Positions 33,271-46,252 of a stretch of DNA of 64,000 nt are shown piece after piece. The position numbers were made by a program, and so were the translations under genes. Origin of the DNA: Calcarisporiella thermophila CBS 279.70 (Eukaryota; Calcarisporiellomycota); NCBI RefSeq assembly GCF_041956535.1, contig NW_027192220.1, forward strand, positions 185,299 to 249,298. The letters run 5' to 3'. The notes beneath the pieces were generated by a model, which ran no database searches, was not told where the DNA came from, and saw nothing but the letters and a program-made list of their open reading frames with translations. Positions within the stretch are counted from its first letter, which is position 1; every line of letters begins with the position of its first letter.

Positions 33271-33880
33271 GTGAGGTGGATTGTTAGGGGGGCTATCTAT
33301 CTACGTGAATACGACTATGTCGTTTGGCATCGTAAAGGTTCTCTAAATCCTGCTGACGCTCTTTCCGGACTCCCTGTCAATATGATTGGCGAAGGCGAGG
33401 ACGGGTCCATAGAGGGTGACGGAGTGGATGGTGAAGCGGCGATAGAGAACGGCGACGGTCAGAGAAAGAGGATAAGATTAGCTATAGACCTTGCGAAATG
33501 GATCGCAATTTATAAATACTTGACTGTGTTTCGGTATCCGAATGATTGCAATGAAAGAATGTGGCGCAAAATACGAAGATGATCGGCAAGCTTCCGAGAG
33601 GAAAATGGGAAACTGATTCTACGCAAGTCTCGGGTGGAGTATCCAATTGTGGTGCTTCACACTGGTATCGCGGAGGCGACGGTTTGGAGGGTTCACGAAG
33701 AGAGCCATTGTGGTATCAACAACACCTGGCGCAAGTAGAAAGAACGGTTTACTGGACCGCGACTGTTCGAAGTGGCCAAAAGCGTTGTTCGTTCTTGTAT
33801 TCGCTGCCAGGAGCGGAGAAAGGTCCGAAGAACTGTGGCCGGTCGAGAGCGGTAGGGTGTTCGAAATAGCGGGCATGTCC
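33271..33880 (+). pseudogene. Ty3/Gypsy retrotransposon relic (RNase H end to integrase zinc finger)
   Basis: The first frame reads YDYVVWHRKGSLNPADALSG, the typical end of a Gypsy RNase H domain (EYDY..V.RKG..N..ADALSR). After a frame change, ENGKLILRKSRVEYPIVVLH and RVHEESHCGINNTW follow, then RSCIRCQERR. Together these are the His-His/Cys-Cys zinc-finger of a Gypsy integrase. A stop codon and at least one frameshift interrupt it. No reverse transcriptase, integrase core or LTR pair is visible nearby. Confidence 0.8.
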
Positions 33881-33924
33881 AACTAGATTTCCTTTGCATA
33901 AAAGTTTTCAAGAGCGATTACTCT

Positions 33925-34005
33925 AAATGATGAAGTAAATTAGTAGTATATAAGAACAAATATGCTTTTTATAAACATGATGTAAGATGAACATATCCTA
34001 GTGAA
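33925..34005 (+). repeat. Dispersed AT-rich repeat, copy 1
   Basis: Words GTAAATTAGTAGTATATAAG, TTTTTATAAACATG and AAGATGA are shared in order with the copy at about 35980-36060 (GTAAATTAGTGTACATAAG, TTTTTATGAATATG, AAGATGA). The copy lies just after the Gypsy relic and could be part of an LTR or a MITE-like element. Confidence 0.5.
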
Positions 34006-34940
34006 ACGCGGTTCGAATGGTAGACAAAGATCTCGATAAAAATAGAAAACCGGTCTTTATTAGTAATATAATAATCGTAATAATAAATGATATATTCTCA
34101 ACTTGATAAAAATAGAAGATCGGTGAGTAGTAATAAAATAGATTAAATGGGTATATATGAAAAATAATGAATTAATTAATATGGATATGGCTTTTCTGAA
34201 GGATAACTAATAAATGCAGCATTTATTAAACAATAAACAAATAATAAAAAGGCAGCAATAAACTATCCCTATTCATAAAAGTATGATGAGTGAAATTAAC
34301 CGCCACATTACGAAACTTACTGCAGGTGAACCTGTTACACCTCGGCTCAAAAATTGAGCCCACGAAGGTATATTTTAGACTATTGATTTTTTCTTGCATT
34401 AGCTGAGGTGTCTATTCGATATCTGAGGCATGCGGATGGATTCCTTCGAGTTATAAATCATTTTACTATGAGTTTCTCGGACATTTTCTACCCCTCTTCG
34501 ATCTATTAACTGAATATAAAATTAGTATATAAGTTTTAATAGAAGTTAGTGTGTTGTATTTTTTAAAGTTGTTATAATAAATGTGATTCTAACGCAGTTA
34601 ATTTAAATTGTTGCTGCAATGCAGATAGCATCATCAGATGAATCGGTATATGCAGATGCTAATGAAGCCTTCTGCTCAATTATTTATCGGCGGTTGGATA
34701 GAGGCTCACACTTGTGGAATCCTCGCTGCATCATTGATTAAAGAGTATATTAGAATCGGATGAGAAAAGCTTTTTGCGGAACCTTCATGATTGGGATTTT
34801 AGCGAATTAAGAGTTAAGGATAGACTGGATAAGGAGTAGGGCAAAAAGCAAACAGAGCAGATAGCTAAAATGGATAGAGTGCATATGTTCATTTATATTA
34901 AAGAATGGTGTATGTTATTATGAGATTTGCAACCTAATCT
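34006..34940. other. AT-rich gene-free stretch
   Basis: No frame longer than about 60 codons is supported. There are scattered poly-A/T and TA repeats. Nothing else is recognised. Confidence 0.55.
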
Positions 34941-34949
34941 TATCTTGTA

Positions 34950-35130
34950 GAAGCTACCTCCATCAATATCTGATATATACTCTTTCCTGTAAATGTACTT
35001 ACACAAAGTTACAATATTAATTTAAAAGTCTCACTTAATCAAATAAGATATTTTTGAATATGAAAGGAAATGAACATACATAGAGCAAATAAAGCTAAAT
35101 GACCATACAATGTATCACACGAGCAAGTAA
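34950..35130 (+). repeat. Dispersed AT-rich repeat, copy 2
   Basis: It shares ATATCTGATATATACTC..TTTCCTG, TTTTTGAATATGAAAG and CATAGAGCAAATAAAGCTAA with the copy at 35930-36095 (ATATCTGATTTGTCTG..CCTG, TTTTTATGAATATG, ATAGAGCAAGTGTTGCTAA), in the same order. It is diverged, so it is old. Confidence 0.5.
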
Positions 35131-35253
35131 TGGGAATTTCAATTGAGATAATATGAAAAGAAGGGGATTCTTTAATTATTATTACTATATATATATTTAT
35201 TATAGTACCCTTTCCCGTAATTTGTGATTAATGATTCAAAAATCAGCAAAAAG

Positions 35254-35493
35254 TTATTCATTTACACACACATTGCCATGAGCCGGATTTAGCAATCCAA
35301 CAACGTTAATAGTATTACCACATGCATTGACCGGCACTTCGACTGGGACCTGGATAGCATTTCCATTCACGACTCCAGGGTTATTTACCGCTGCCCCATC
35401 CACACCATCAGGACTTATCTCTAACGGAGCTCCTTTCGATTGTGCAGCGAAAAATAAAAGAAAGAAACCAACATATACTGAAGTATATTTCAT
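35254..35493 (-). CDS. Chaplin-like small secreted protein (79 aa)
   Basis: Intronless. ATG 35493 gives a signal peptide (MKYTSVYVGFFLLFFAAQSKG) and a mature part of about 58 residues: NNPGVVNGNAIQVPVEVPVN, then ACGNTINVVGLLNPAHGNVC, then VNE. This reproduces the chaplin domain (DUF320) of Streptomyces and related actinobacteria: the order SPGxxSGNxxQVPxxxPVN, CGNxxxVxGLLNPAxGNxC. It includes the two cysteines that form a disulfide in chaplins such as ChpH. Chaplins are amyloid-forming hydrophobins that coat aerial hyphae and lower surface tension. The lack of introns, the bacterial family and the isolated setting in an AT-rich repeat island suggest horizontal transfer. Its codons are AT-rich like the neighbourhood, so a transfer would not be very recent. 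A TATA-like word lies at 35681-35690, about 190 bp upstream. The function in this fungus is inferred. Confidence 0.88.
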   Translation of the reverse strand: MKYTSVYVGFFLLFFAAQSKGAPLEISPDGVDGAAVNNPGVVNGNAIQVPVEVPVNACGNTINVVGLLNPAHGNVCVNE

Positions 35494-35929
35494 ATCGGCA
35501 AAGGGTATATAGACTTTGGAGGGGAAAAAGGGATCGAATAACTTATACCTTTCGAAAGGTTGGAAAGAAAAACAATAATTGTAATCTATGGATAAATCGA
35601 AATAGTTGTGAGTACTGGCGTTATACTAACAGTTGAAAAGAACTGGTTGAAAAAAAATAGGTTGAGAATAGTATGGGCTCCTTATATATGATATGCGTAC
35701 TAGCCGTTAAGTGTTCGGTGTGTTTTCACTGTAACCGAATCTATTACCCCGGCGAAGGAGGCTTGCAGAACGCACCACATGAAGCATTTATAATTCCATT
35801 TAAAGAGTTATGGAAAAGTCGAATATTGTAGTGGAGCGAATAGCTAGTAGAGCAAGCACCATTTAACTTATTTTTCAAAATTATGCATCTTATCACGAAA
35901 CCTACATACTATATCATCATGCAGGAGTT

Positions 35930-36095
35930 GTCCCCATTGATATCTGATTTGTCTGCCTACCTGCAATAGACCCTGTACGAAGAAATGTTTGTAAATTAGT
36001 GTACATAAGAATAAATAGGCTTTTTATGAATATGTAGCAAGATGAGTATAGATAGAGCAAGTGTTGCTAAGTGGTTGTCTAATGAATCGTGCAGT
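35930..36095 (+). repeat. Dispersed AT-rich repeat, copy 3
   Basis: The longest copy of the repeat, matching copy 1 (33925-34005) in its right half and copy 2 (34950-35130) along its length. The three copies surround the chaplin-like gene. Confidence 0.5.
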
Positions 36096-36471
36096 CCAAT
36101 ATTGACTTATTACTTTCTGTGGTTTTGGTGATATTCAGATAAGCTCAGAAGCTAAAACGCATCAGCCTCCTTTTCGCTCTGTTGAACAACTCCTTGTGAT
36201 GCTAACAAAAATATTAAATTTCGCTGGATAAGAACACGGTGATCCGCAAAAATGGAAAAACAATGGAGGCTGCATCTACATTGAATGATGTCCCTCATAA
36301 AGCCTTAGCCGAAACGAATTTGCCAACATTTCTCATTATATTAGTGAAGACAAAATTGAGCTTTTCATCTCTAGTAGGAAAACTAAGGATCGAATACTAA
36401 CCTAACCTAAATCTTCGCTCATTTTATTTTCCGTTGCAATCTTTTGGTCTCTATAGAGATTCACTATTGCG

Positions 36472-37271
36472 ATGTACGGTAATAAAGGCATGGGATCCAC
36501 CGCGCTCAAGCGGTTAATGACTGAATATAAAGGTACGAAATTTGATTTAAGCGATCTATCAAAATTTGTTTCTAATGCCTTCTTCCTCGTTAGAATTGAC
36601 CGTCAACGCACCTGAAGGGATCGTTGCCGGTAATTATACTTTTGACATGCTGCCGAAATAAGAGTTTTTCATTTTTTTTCCATTTTTTGTTCTTCTTTTT
36701 AACATGTTATTAGGTCCAGTTACAGAAGAAAATTTCTTCGAATGGGAGGCTCTCATTGCGTAATTGCTTTATTCATCACTTCCATTGGATATCTCTAATG
36801 CTTTTCTTTTATTCTAACCATTAGTGGGCCTGAAGGAACTCCTTACGAAGGAGGACTTTTCTCCGCAATCCTCACATTCCCCCGAGATTATCCTCTGAGC
36901 CCCCCCACTATGAAGTTCACCTGTCCCATGTTTCACCCTAACATTTACCCGGATGGCACGGTATGTATTTCAATTCTTCACCCACCCGGTGACGATCCCA
37001 ATATGTACGAAAGCAGTTCAGAGCGGTGGTCCCCAGTTCAGAGCGTGGAGAAAATTTTGCTGAGCGTGGTGAGTATGCTAGCGGAACCAAACGATGAAAG
37101 TGGTGCCAATATTGAGGCTTGCGTAAGTACTCTACCCTTCCAGAAAAGATGTACGTTGAATTTCCAGGTAATTTATCTCACTTGTGCGCAACATAGAAAA
37201 TATGGCGATCCGATAGAGAGGCCTTCAATAAAACGGTGCGAGACAGTGTACGACAGACTTTGGGACTGTAA
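36472..37271 (+). CDS. UBC7: Ubiquitin-conjugating enzyme E2, UBE2G2/Ubc7 type
   Basis: Five exons (36472-36532, 36594-36629, 36714-36759, 36825-37122, 37197-37271) give 171 residues; UBE2G2 is usually 165. This E2 works with membrane RING ligases in ER-associated degradation. The reading has [32 protein letters not shown] and [20 protein letters not shown], then the HPN motif and the catalytic Cys in [12 protein letters not shown]. The acidic-loop insertion typical of this class follows ([20 protein letters not shown]), then [16 protein letters not shown] and a last exon [20 protein letters not shown]. The extra N-terminal MYGNKGM is unusual. The usual Ser before the last helix is Cys. All introns have GT..AG ends. 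Confidence 0.95.
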
Positions 37272-37585
37272 AAGGCCTGTTTAATGATGTGCTATGTGAT
37301 TCTTCTCGCTTTCCCCTGAGTTACCTTTGATTATTTTCCTCTCCCCCCTTTTTCTTTCCTCTCATCTACAAATATGAATCGTGTTACCTTTTTACAGATT
37401 TTAGTATCTTTAAAATGATAAGAATCTACTTGGTTGGATCTTATTACCTTACTGAATCCTGTATTTGAATGACTGAAGAAAATGAAGAGAAATGAACAGC
37501 TTTATTTTCGAACAGAGGAAATAGATATAAAAAACTAATTATTTTATTTGCTAGATTTATATGATCATTTAAAAAAGAAATTCGT

Positions 37586-39484
<1,899 letters not shown>

Positions 39485-39949
39485 TCTCTCTCAGAAAAAA
39501 ATAAAATAAAATAAAAATCTATGTTGTGTTAATGAAGGAATTCAACGAAAATAAAATTGCGCGAAGTTTGTTTGCAAGGGGCAAACATTCTCACGATTCC
39601 CAAGCCACCTCAGGCAGACTGAAGCGGGGTGGACCGAGGCAATAGTATTATGAATGGTATGGAAGATGGTATAGATTTACAAACAATAAGCGAGTAAAGA
39701 AAAAGCCTTAGGAAACAGAGAAAATAGATAAACCCAATCGAAAATATTATCAAAGAAATAAGAGATTAATTTTCAATGACCCTTGGATAGAGAAAAGAAT
39801 ATCACCCCATACCATTATTTCCTCACCAAATGTGTTATATACCTCCCCATCCAACTCTTCTTCACCATATTATAAAAAAAACAAGAAAAACAAACTATAA
39901 AGATATATATATACTTATATCACTTTAAAATGGTATAAAGAGAAATTAT
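39485..39949. other. Spacer between LPD1 and the homeodomain gene
   Basis: AT-rich, with a TATATATA run near 39905-39913 and no frame of note. Confidence 0.6.
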
Positions 39950-41240
39950 TTAATAAGTATGTCTGTGGCGTTTAGATCGCCCGCGATCACCCTCCTCCAC
40001 CAGACTCTCGCCCGAATCTCCAGAAGTGTAGTCCTCCGAGTGCTCGTCCTCCTCACCCACCTCTTCCTCTTCCCCTTTTTCCTCTGCTGCCTCGTCATCC
40101 TCTTCATCCTCTTCGACCTCTTCATCCTCTTCGACCTCTTCATCTGCATCCTCTTCCTCCTCCTCTCCCTCCTCTCCCTCTTGATCTTCATCGTTCTCAT
40201 CATCATTCTCAGCGAATGATGTTTTTCTCCTGGGTCGTAGCATGTATCCTGCACCGGTTTGAGCTTGTTCCGTCTTGTCTTTGGTAATATTGACATCGAC
40301 GTGCAAAGAAGTCCTTCTCCTACTCTTCAAGGCTGGCAATTTTTTTGCTTTCTTTCTCTCTGCAATTTCCTCTTCATTAACACTGTTGCGTTTCCCCGTA
40401 CCCTTCTTGTTCGACTCAGCCAAAGGCTGCTTTACATTATCGCCTCTCGCAGCTTTTTTGGGCCTCAAATAGCGCCTCCGCGCATTGATGAACCAATTGC
40501 TTATCTGGCTATGTGTCAAGCGAGTATCACGTGCTAATTGTTGCTTTTGCTCCTCCGTGGGATATGGGTGGCGAATATGTTCGTTGAGCCTGTGAAGACC
40601 AATACAAGCTCTTTTACTAACTGACAATGAAATAGTTATAGAAAATGATACATACCAGGCACGCAGAATGGCAGTAGTAGGCTTGGGTAGGTTACCTCGC
40701 CTACGCTTAAGAGTTACTACGTCAGTTTTGCACAGATTATCTGAAGGAGATGAGGCCGAGGAATAGGCCGAGTCTGCGATTAGTAAAGGAGGAGATTGGG
40801 AGGGCCTATACCGAATGTGCTCGAGGAGGGCTTCGTGGTCTACCCATCGGAAAGCTTGTCCATTAATATGAATTCCGAAAAAAAAAACGCGATAAATTAA
40901 ATTTTACATTTGCAATTCTGCGCAATGCGCTCCCATTGGTGGCCATTCCCAATTAGCATTTCTCGGATATGCAACTTGTACATGCGGTATGCATCATGGT
41001 GTCGATCCATCTGTTGACGCTCGTCATGATAGAGTACGAGGGGTGTAAACTGGCGCTTCTGTTGGATTTATAAAGAACGGGGAGGGTTAGAATTCGGTCA
41101 CTCACTTTAAAGTGAGACGGAAAATAAAGGGATATATATGAAATGGGCTAGTAATATGAATACTAGACAGGGAAAAAACAAACAAGAAAGAGTTAAACCA
41201 AAACATAAAATTTAATTACCTCCCGATCCCCGCTAGCCAT
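39950..41240 (-). CDS. TALE-class homeodomain transcription factor
   Basis: Exon 1 (41220-41240) encodes MASGDRE. The next encodes [20 protein letters not shown] and [15 protein letters not shown]. The homeodomain begins [19 protein letters not shown] and is completed by the next exon: [20 protein letters not shown] and [17 protein letters not shown]. The PYP between helices 1 and 2 marks the three-residue loop extension, and WFINARRR is the TALE recognition helix. A Lys/Arg-rich segment follows ([16 protein letters not shown]). An acidic tail of about 60 Asp/Glu residues comes next, and the end is [11 protein letters not shown]. In fungi TALE proteins include mating-type and developmental regulators; no partner homeodomain gene is beside it, so no mating-type locus is claimed. 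Confidence 0.88.
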
Positions 41241-41595
41241 CAGAACAAAGGGTATAAGAGATGGGATGGAATTTGGAGAGTCTTGGTTTGTGAATTAAGA
41301 GTGAATTACGACTTTCAGCATAGGTAAGAAAAAAAAGAAGGGAAAAAAAAAATAAAAAAATGGAACTGAGATTTTGAGGCTGACAGCGCAATCTACACGT
41401 CAGTTTATGAGATACCTGTGTACGCTGTCAAACCGATGAAATCATACAGCTAGAATTATATGCAAATAAGAATAGTGTCTTCCATTCCCTCGACATAAAA
41501 AATAGCGCAAATAAGAAATAAGCAACATATAAAAGAGAAAAAAGAAAAAGTATTAACAGAAATACAAATGCACCCCTTTCAATATAAAAACAAGA

Positions 41596-42816
41596 TCAAA
41601 ATCGCTTATTGTTGCTTCGTTGCATCATTCGGTATCCTAGTACACAAATACACACCACCCCACAGAACATGGCAAGCTTAATATAGAACATGAAGACGGA
41701 CCAAATGGTCTTCTTCGAGATGAAAGAGGAGGTTTGGGGTACCTAATGAGAAAAGAGTGTTTCATTAGTTAGGATGGCCCCATTGAATCCTACCCACGGA
41801 TGGAAAGGCACTAGTTACCCCTGGCTTGGTATTTGGCACGGTGATCAAGCTCTTGGTCTCCACGCTTATTATATCATGATTATCGCTCACATCACCGGTA
41901 TGTGCTGAGAAGCCCAGATAGAACACCGGAGGCAGAGTCACATTATTGAGGGTGAAGCAATGCGTCCACTCATTAAAGTCGGTATACTGGAGCTGGAGTT
42001 CGAGAAAGCTGTCGCGATAATAGGTTATTCTTGCTTTGGTGGGGAATGACTTGGCACGGAAGTCAGCTTCACATCCTGCGATTTGATTCGAAAACCCATC
42101 CTCCCCAAAATCATAGCTGGTGGTCCCGTCCCCTTGCATTGCCATCACGTAGGGGAAGTTGCGACCCTGCGGGTGCAAAATCCAAGTTAAGATCCTAAAT
42201 ATAAAACGAGAATATCACGAGCTCTAGGGCAGAACCACCTACACTCTTATGGCTATTCTTATAGGTATCAAAAAAGATGCCCAATCCTTCGAACTTGTCC
42301 ATGAAGCCAAACACGGGGCCGATTTGCGCTCGTTGCTTGGTTAAAAATACGGCAAAACCATCACCATAGAGATGCCCGCCTTTCCCATCGACCTTGAACT
42401 CGAATTCTACCTCCCAGTTGGGTGCACTGAGTGGCTAAATGCATCGTAATAGTTGTAAATACAGCCAGATATGGAAAACAAAATAAGAGAGAAGAGGTGA
42501 GAGCGCTCATTATTACCAGTCGACTCCACAAGTAACCTTGCAGCGATGGCTGATCTGAAGTCAGCCGTATATGCTTGTTGGTATTGATAATCGCGCTGCC
42601 CCCATAGTCCCACCAGCGATTCTGGAGCCCTTGATCTAGAAGCGACCAAAATGTATTATTGTAAACCGTTATACTTTGTTAAGAATGCATTAATCTCGAA
42701 TAATCACCAATATACGGGGCCTGTAGTGTATGGGTACGCAGAGATACAGATTGTTGCCCAAAGCAGAGAGAAGTGCATACAAATAGCAGCACCAACCATG
42801 ACGCGAATCTTGCCAT
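41596..42816 (-). CDS. L-type lectin cargo receptor, VIP36/VIPL type
   Basis: This is a type I membrane lectin of the early secretory pathway that binds high-mannose glycoproteins. A signal peptide starts at 42816 (MARFASWLVLLLFVCTSLCF). The lectin domain has NRWWDYGGSAIINTNKHIRL, GHLYGDGFAVFLTKQ and GLGIFFDTYKNSH, and these conserved Asp/Asn residues bind calcium. CFTLNNVTLPPVFYLGFSAHTGD follows. After an intron near 41745 a membrane helix follows (WSVFMFYIKLAMFCGVVCIC). The short cytosolic tail ends RSNNKRF, close to the KRFY-type tail of VIP36. Five or so exons. The tail lacks the ERGIC-53 type KKFF ending, so VIP36/VIPL is preferred. Confidence 0.88.
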
Positions 42817-43163
42817 TAGTTATTTCCCTTGTTTTTGTTTCCCAGAACCTCCTCTAGATAAAATAATAAAGCAAGTTGATTCAAGTCGCCACAATTTCCC
42901 CCCATTTTCTCTTAAATTGCTGGCCCAATCGTGTGTTGTCCCTGAGAGGATTACCAGAATTCGTTATTTTTCTCTCTGAAATCAAACGATAAACCTAATA
43001 GATCTTACATAAAAAGTTTATTTAAGAAAGTAAAAGTTAACAAAGGAGAGGGGTGCGTTAAGAATAATCAAGGAAGTTGGTAAAAAAAGCGGTTTTTTTA
43101 ACATAATAATAACATCAGAATAACAACAAGAGTAGTGGAACTTCCGTCATCACCTGAAATAAG
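42817..43163. other. Spacer upstream of the lectin gene
   Basis: About 350 bp, AT-rich, with no supported frame. It carries the lectin promoter on the minus strand and the 3' end of the next minus-strand gene. Confidence 0.6.
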
Positions 43164-44453
43164 CTAGGGTCTCCTCTCGAAAGCTTGGCTCGACACCAAG
43201 TGAGCTACCTCCTGTAAGAAGTCATGAACCCCACTTAAATATTCTTCGCCAAGCAACTCCGTCGAGGGCATCGACGAGAGAAGCTCTGGTGAAGGCGAAG
43301 GGACGTGGAATTTATCCCGGCTAAATCGAGAATCAAACGGCGAATTATCAAGCTTTTCCTCGTTGCCACTCGAGAAATCCTCGATTTCAATCATATCTTC
43401 GTCTAAGCTTTCGCCATTTTCATCACCATCTCCTCTCCCTTCTTCGATAACAAAGTGAGGATTATTTGGATCGATCCCCAGTGATTTTAGTAGCAGCCTG
43501 ACATCTTCTAGCCCTAACGCAAGAGGGAACTCTACTCTAAGCTCCGAGTCCAGCACCCGAAGTTTCACATTATTCCCCAGGCGTAGAAGCTTCTTGAGCA
43601 TACTAATCACAACCAGCGTGTGCCGATGCTGAAGATAGGCATAATCCTCAATGCCGCTTATGAAGGCTGCGTCCAGGGACCGAAGGGTGTTGAAGGGAAG
43701 ATTGCAGCCCCCAAGCGGCGGGATTTCTAAAAGGAAGGAAATGTAAACACGGCTATGGCCGACGATATTCTTCTGCTCTGTGACCGTTTTTGGCGATGGC
43801 TCATTGAGGCATTGTGCAGATGAAACCCTTGAGGAAATGATGGCATCATGACCCTGAATTAACTTTGGCACAACCAAATTTTCGGCCCATTGTCGGGAGG
43901 ATTCAGTCGTCTTGGTGGAAACACTCCCACTGTTGGGCTTCATCGTGGGAATCCTCTGCTGCTGAGCATTGTCAGGGAGCCCTGCACCCATTTTCAAAAG
44001 GACGGATGAAAAAGGCTTCGGTGAAAGGTTTGCAAAAACCGAAGGGGGAGCCTGAAAAGCAGATGGTTGAACAAATGGACGCATCGTCGTGAAATTTCGC
44101 CCACACGCTCGCAGACCCAACATGGGCCTCGTCCTAAGAGGAACCGGCTGCAATGCAAATGGAGAGAATGGCCTCACCGTCCCAGTTCCCCGAAGTGCTC
44201 GAGATACTATTCCGAACTGCGCTGTTGAAGGTAAAGGCTGAGCTTTAATACTCGCTGGAAAATGCTCGAGGATGGCATGAATTATGCGTGATTGTTTTTG
44301 TGGATCAAGTTGGAGGGGTTGTAAATGTCTGAAGTTCAAGATATGGGGTGGAACTCGTTTAGGGGGACCTTTCCCTAGTGCCTCCTCAATCCGGGACGCG
44401 ATCAGGCGCCCCAAAGGATTGAGGAAGGAGAAAACTTTGGCTGGCCTTAGCAT
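43164..44453 (-). CDS. Conserved fungal protein of unknown function (429 aa)
   Basis: A single exon from ATG 44453 (MLRPAKVFSFLNPLGRLIAS). The middle is Pro/Ser-rich and probably disordered. The conserved part is about residues 235-345: VYISFLLEIPPLGGCNLPFN, LDAAFISGIEDYAYLQHRH, VVISMLKKLLRLGN and then VLDSELRVEFPLALGLEDVR with LLKSLGIDP. This block (beta strand with LEIPP, helix with the HRH motif, then a RVxFP segment) recalls a family of uncharacterised fungal proteins I know only from ascomycete genomes. The C-terminus is acidic. The basic N-terminus could be a mitochondrial presequence, but this is weak. Confidence 0.7.
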   Translation of the reverse strand: MLRPAKVFSFLNPLGRLIASRIEEALGKGPPKRVPPHILNFRHLQPLQLDPQKQSRIIHAILEHFPASIKAQPLPSTAQFGIVSRALRGTGTVRPFSPFALQPVPLRTRPMLGLRACGRNFTTMRPFVQPSAFQAPPSVFANLSPKPFSSVLLKMGAGLPDNAQQQRIPTMKPNSGSVSTKTTESSRQWAENLVVPKLIQGHDAIISSRVSSAQCLNEPSPKTVTEQKNIVGHSRVYISFLLEIPPLGGCNLPFNTLRSLDAAFISGIEDYAYLQHRHTLVVISMLKKLLRLGNNVKLRVLDSELRVEFPLALGLEDVRLLLKSLGIDPNNPHFVIEEGRGDGDENGESLDEDMIEIEDFSSGNEEKLDNSPFDSRFSRDKFHVPSPSPELLSSMPSTELLGEEYLSGVHDFLQEVAHLVSSQAFERRP

Positions 44454-46252
44454 GCCTTAGAGGATGATTAGCCTCTCTGCGCAAGTGATTATAAGGGAAG
44501 CGAACAAAATCCACGGAATTTTTTTTCCAGCTTGGCGTGTGACTTCTTCTTGCTGCGTCGATCGATGCGATTTAAAATGGAAATTTCCGTTCTAAAACGT
44601 TTCTTAAGCAAAGAGAGCTGACAGGCCATCCTATTAAGTCCGTGTTTATAAAAACTGAATTTCAGACATTTCCAAGTACACTGTCCAAGGATACTTTCAG
44701 ATTAAGACTAGGGACAATCCGGTATGACTACGTACGGCTACTCAAATCCCGCTCTATTCTCATGAAAAACACCATTGTCCACTTCTCGACGCAAGAGTTC
44801 CCCTGCGTATATTTGGAATGAGAATTCTCGGCGGATGCCGAATATCTATATACGCTATATGGAATCGACACTACCGACACGAATCTTCTCTCCCAACAGT
44901 AACCTTCTCCTTTTGGTGTCCATGACACGAGCGATGGCTGAGGTGGGTTTGCTTCGATCAACTTGGTAATGCAGAGATGTCATATCCACTTCTATCAATT
45001 TATTGAGGGAAGAGGCTGTTCAAGAGCTAATCTTCTTTTATTTAAGTTGGGGTAGAGACTTTTCTCTTACACAATTGCCGGTCCAGTACTTCTTTTCCTT
45101 GTATTTCGGAGCCGGTGTCTTCTCCACTGGAAAGAATCCATTTCACCGACACTCCTACAACTTGTACGTGCTTGCAGAGCAACCCTTCTTGTGTCGGTGT
45201 GTCTCTGGCTCAAATCCGGATTGTTCTTCGTTTCACTTGTTAATAAAAAGTTAATTTGCTCGGAGGCTTTCCTAGAGCTATTTATACAGCTTAACTTCAA
45301 ACCTTCTTATTCAGACGCACTTGTCCTTAGCGACTTATTTCCATTTGCATAGATGATCAAGATAATGCAGACGGGTCCAGGGCAGTGGCGGCGCTTGAAG
45401 TGCTCGTAGCCACCGATTTCCATACCCTCCTGGGCGAGCTAGGTTACATCACACCAAACCTTGCCATATTATTTTTCCTGTGTTATGGACAATCGCTATG
45501 TCCACAAGGAACTTGTTTATTTATTCGCGAGCCCCCTACCAGACGAATGATGGGGGGGAAGATCTGATTGGCGGAGAGCCAGGAGATTAGGGCCGTCAAT
45601 TACTCGGCGAAACCGCGGTAATCAGCGCTCGAGCCCTTCGTTATGAATCCGAATACTCGTGCGCAATCGCGCTGCCCTTGGGCTGCGAGTGGGGGAATCG
45701 CCCGAGCCACCAGGCATGCCCACCCAACAAGCATAGAGCGAAGGATGAGATGGTGAACTCAAAATGATATTTTCTTCTTACAAGTTGTGAAACAATGTGG
45801 AGCATAATTTCCCTAGTGAGTTTGAATTGGTGGTTACTCAAATAGCAGCGCTTGGCCATTTCCGCGAGTCGAAACCACGAGCCCCCTCCAATGGCCCAAC
45901 AACATTTGAGAAACACCTGCGGAAAGGGGGGTTGCGCCTGAGGCACAATGCCAAAAATATTTTAATGGACGTTAAAAAAGGCGGGGAAATCCCTTCCTCT
46001 TGGGCTTCTCTCTTCCTTTTCTCTTCCTTTTCCCCTCATAGCGCCGTTTCCTTCAGTTGCATTCTCTTCCATCGGATACTGGGGCATAGATTCTCACCAC
46101 CTCCTTCTCCGTATCCCCTCTCCCTCTTTTTGGTTCATCCGAATATCTACCGTGTGTTTCTCTTCCCTTGCTTCTCCCTTGTACTTTTCTTGCCCGTCGA
46201 AAGTGTTATATCATCGTCAAGACTAAGCGCACTGCAGCTATAGACACAAGAA
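44454..46252. other. 1.8-kb divergent intergenic region
   Basis: It lies between the unknown protein (minus) and the MFS gene (plus). Frames at 45003-45254, 45641-45946 and 45797-46243 have no motif. The last 250 bp are pyrimidine-rich, as is common in front of highly expressed fungal genes. Confidence 0.55.

Noticed and set aside
37123-37196. UBC7 reading through its last intron to a divergent C-terminus
   Set aside because: Splicing at GTAAGT..CATAG restores the conserved final helix ([18 protein letters not shown]), so the read-through end is not real.
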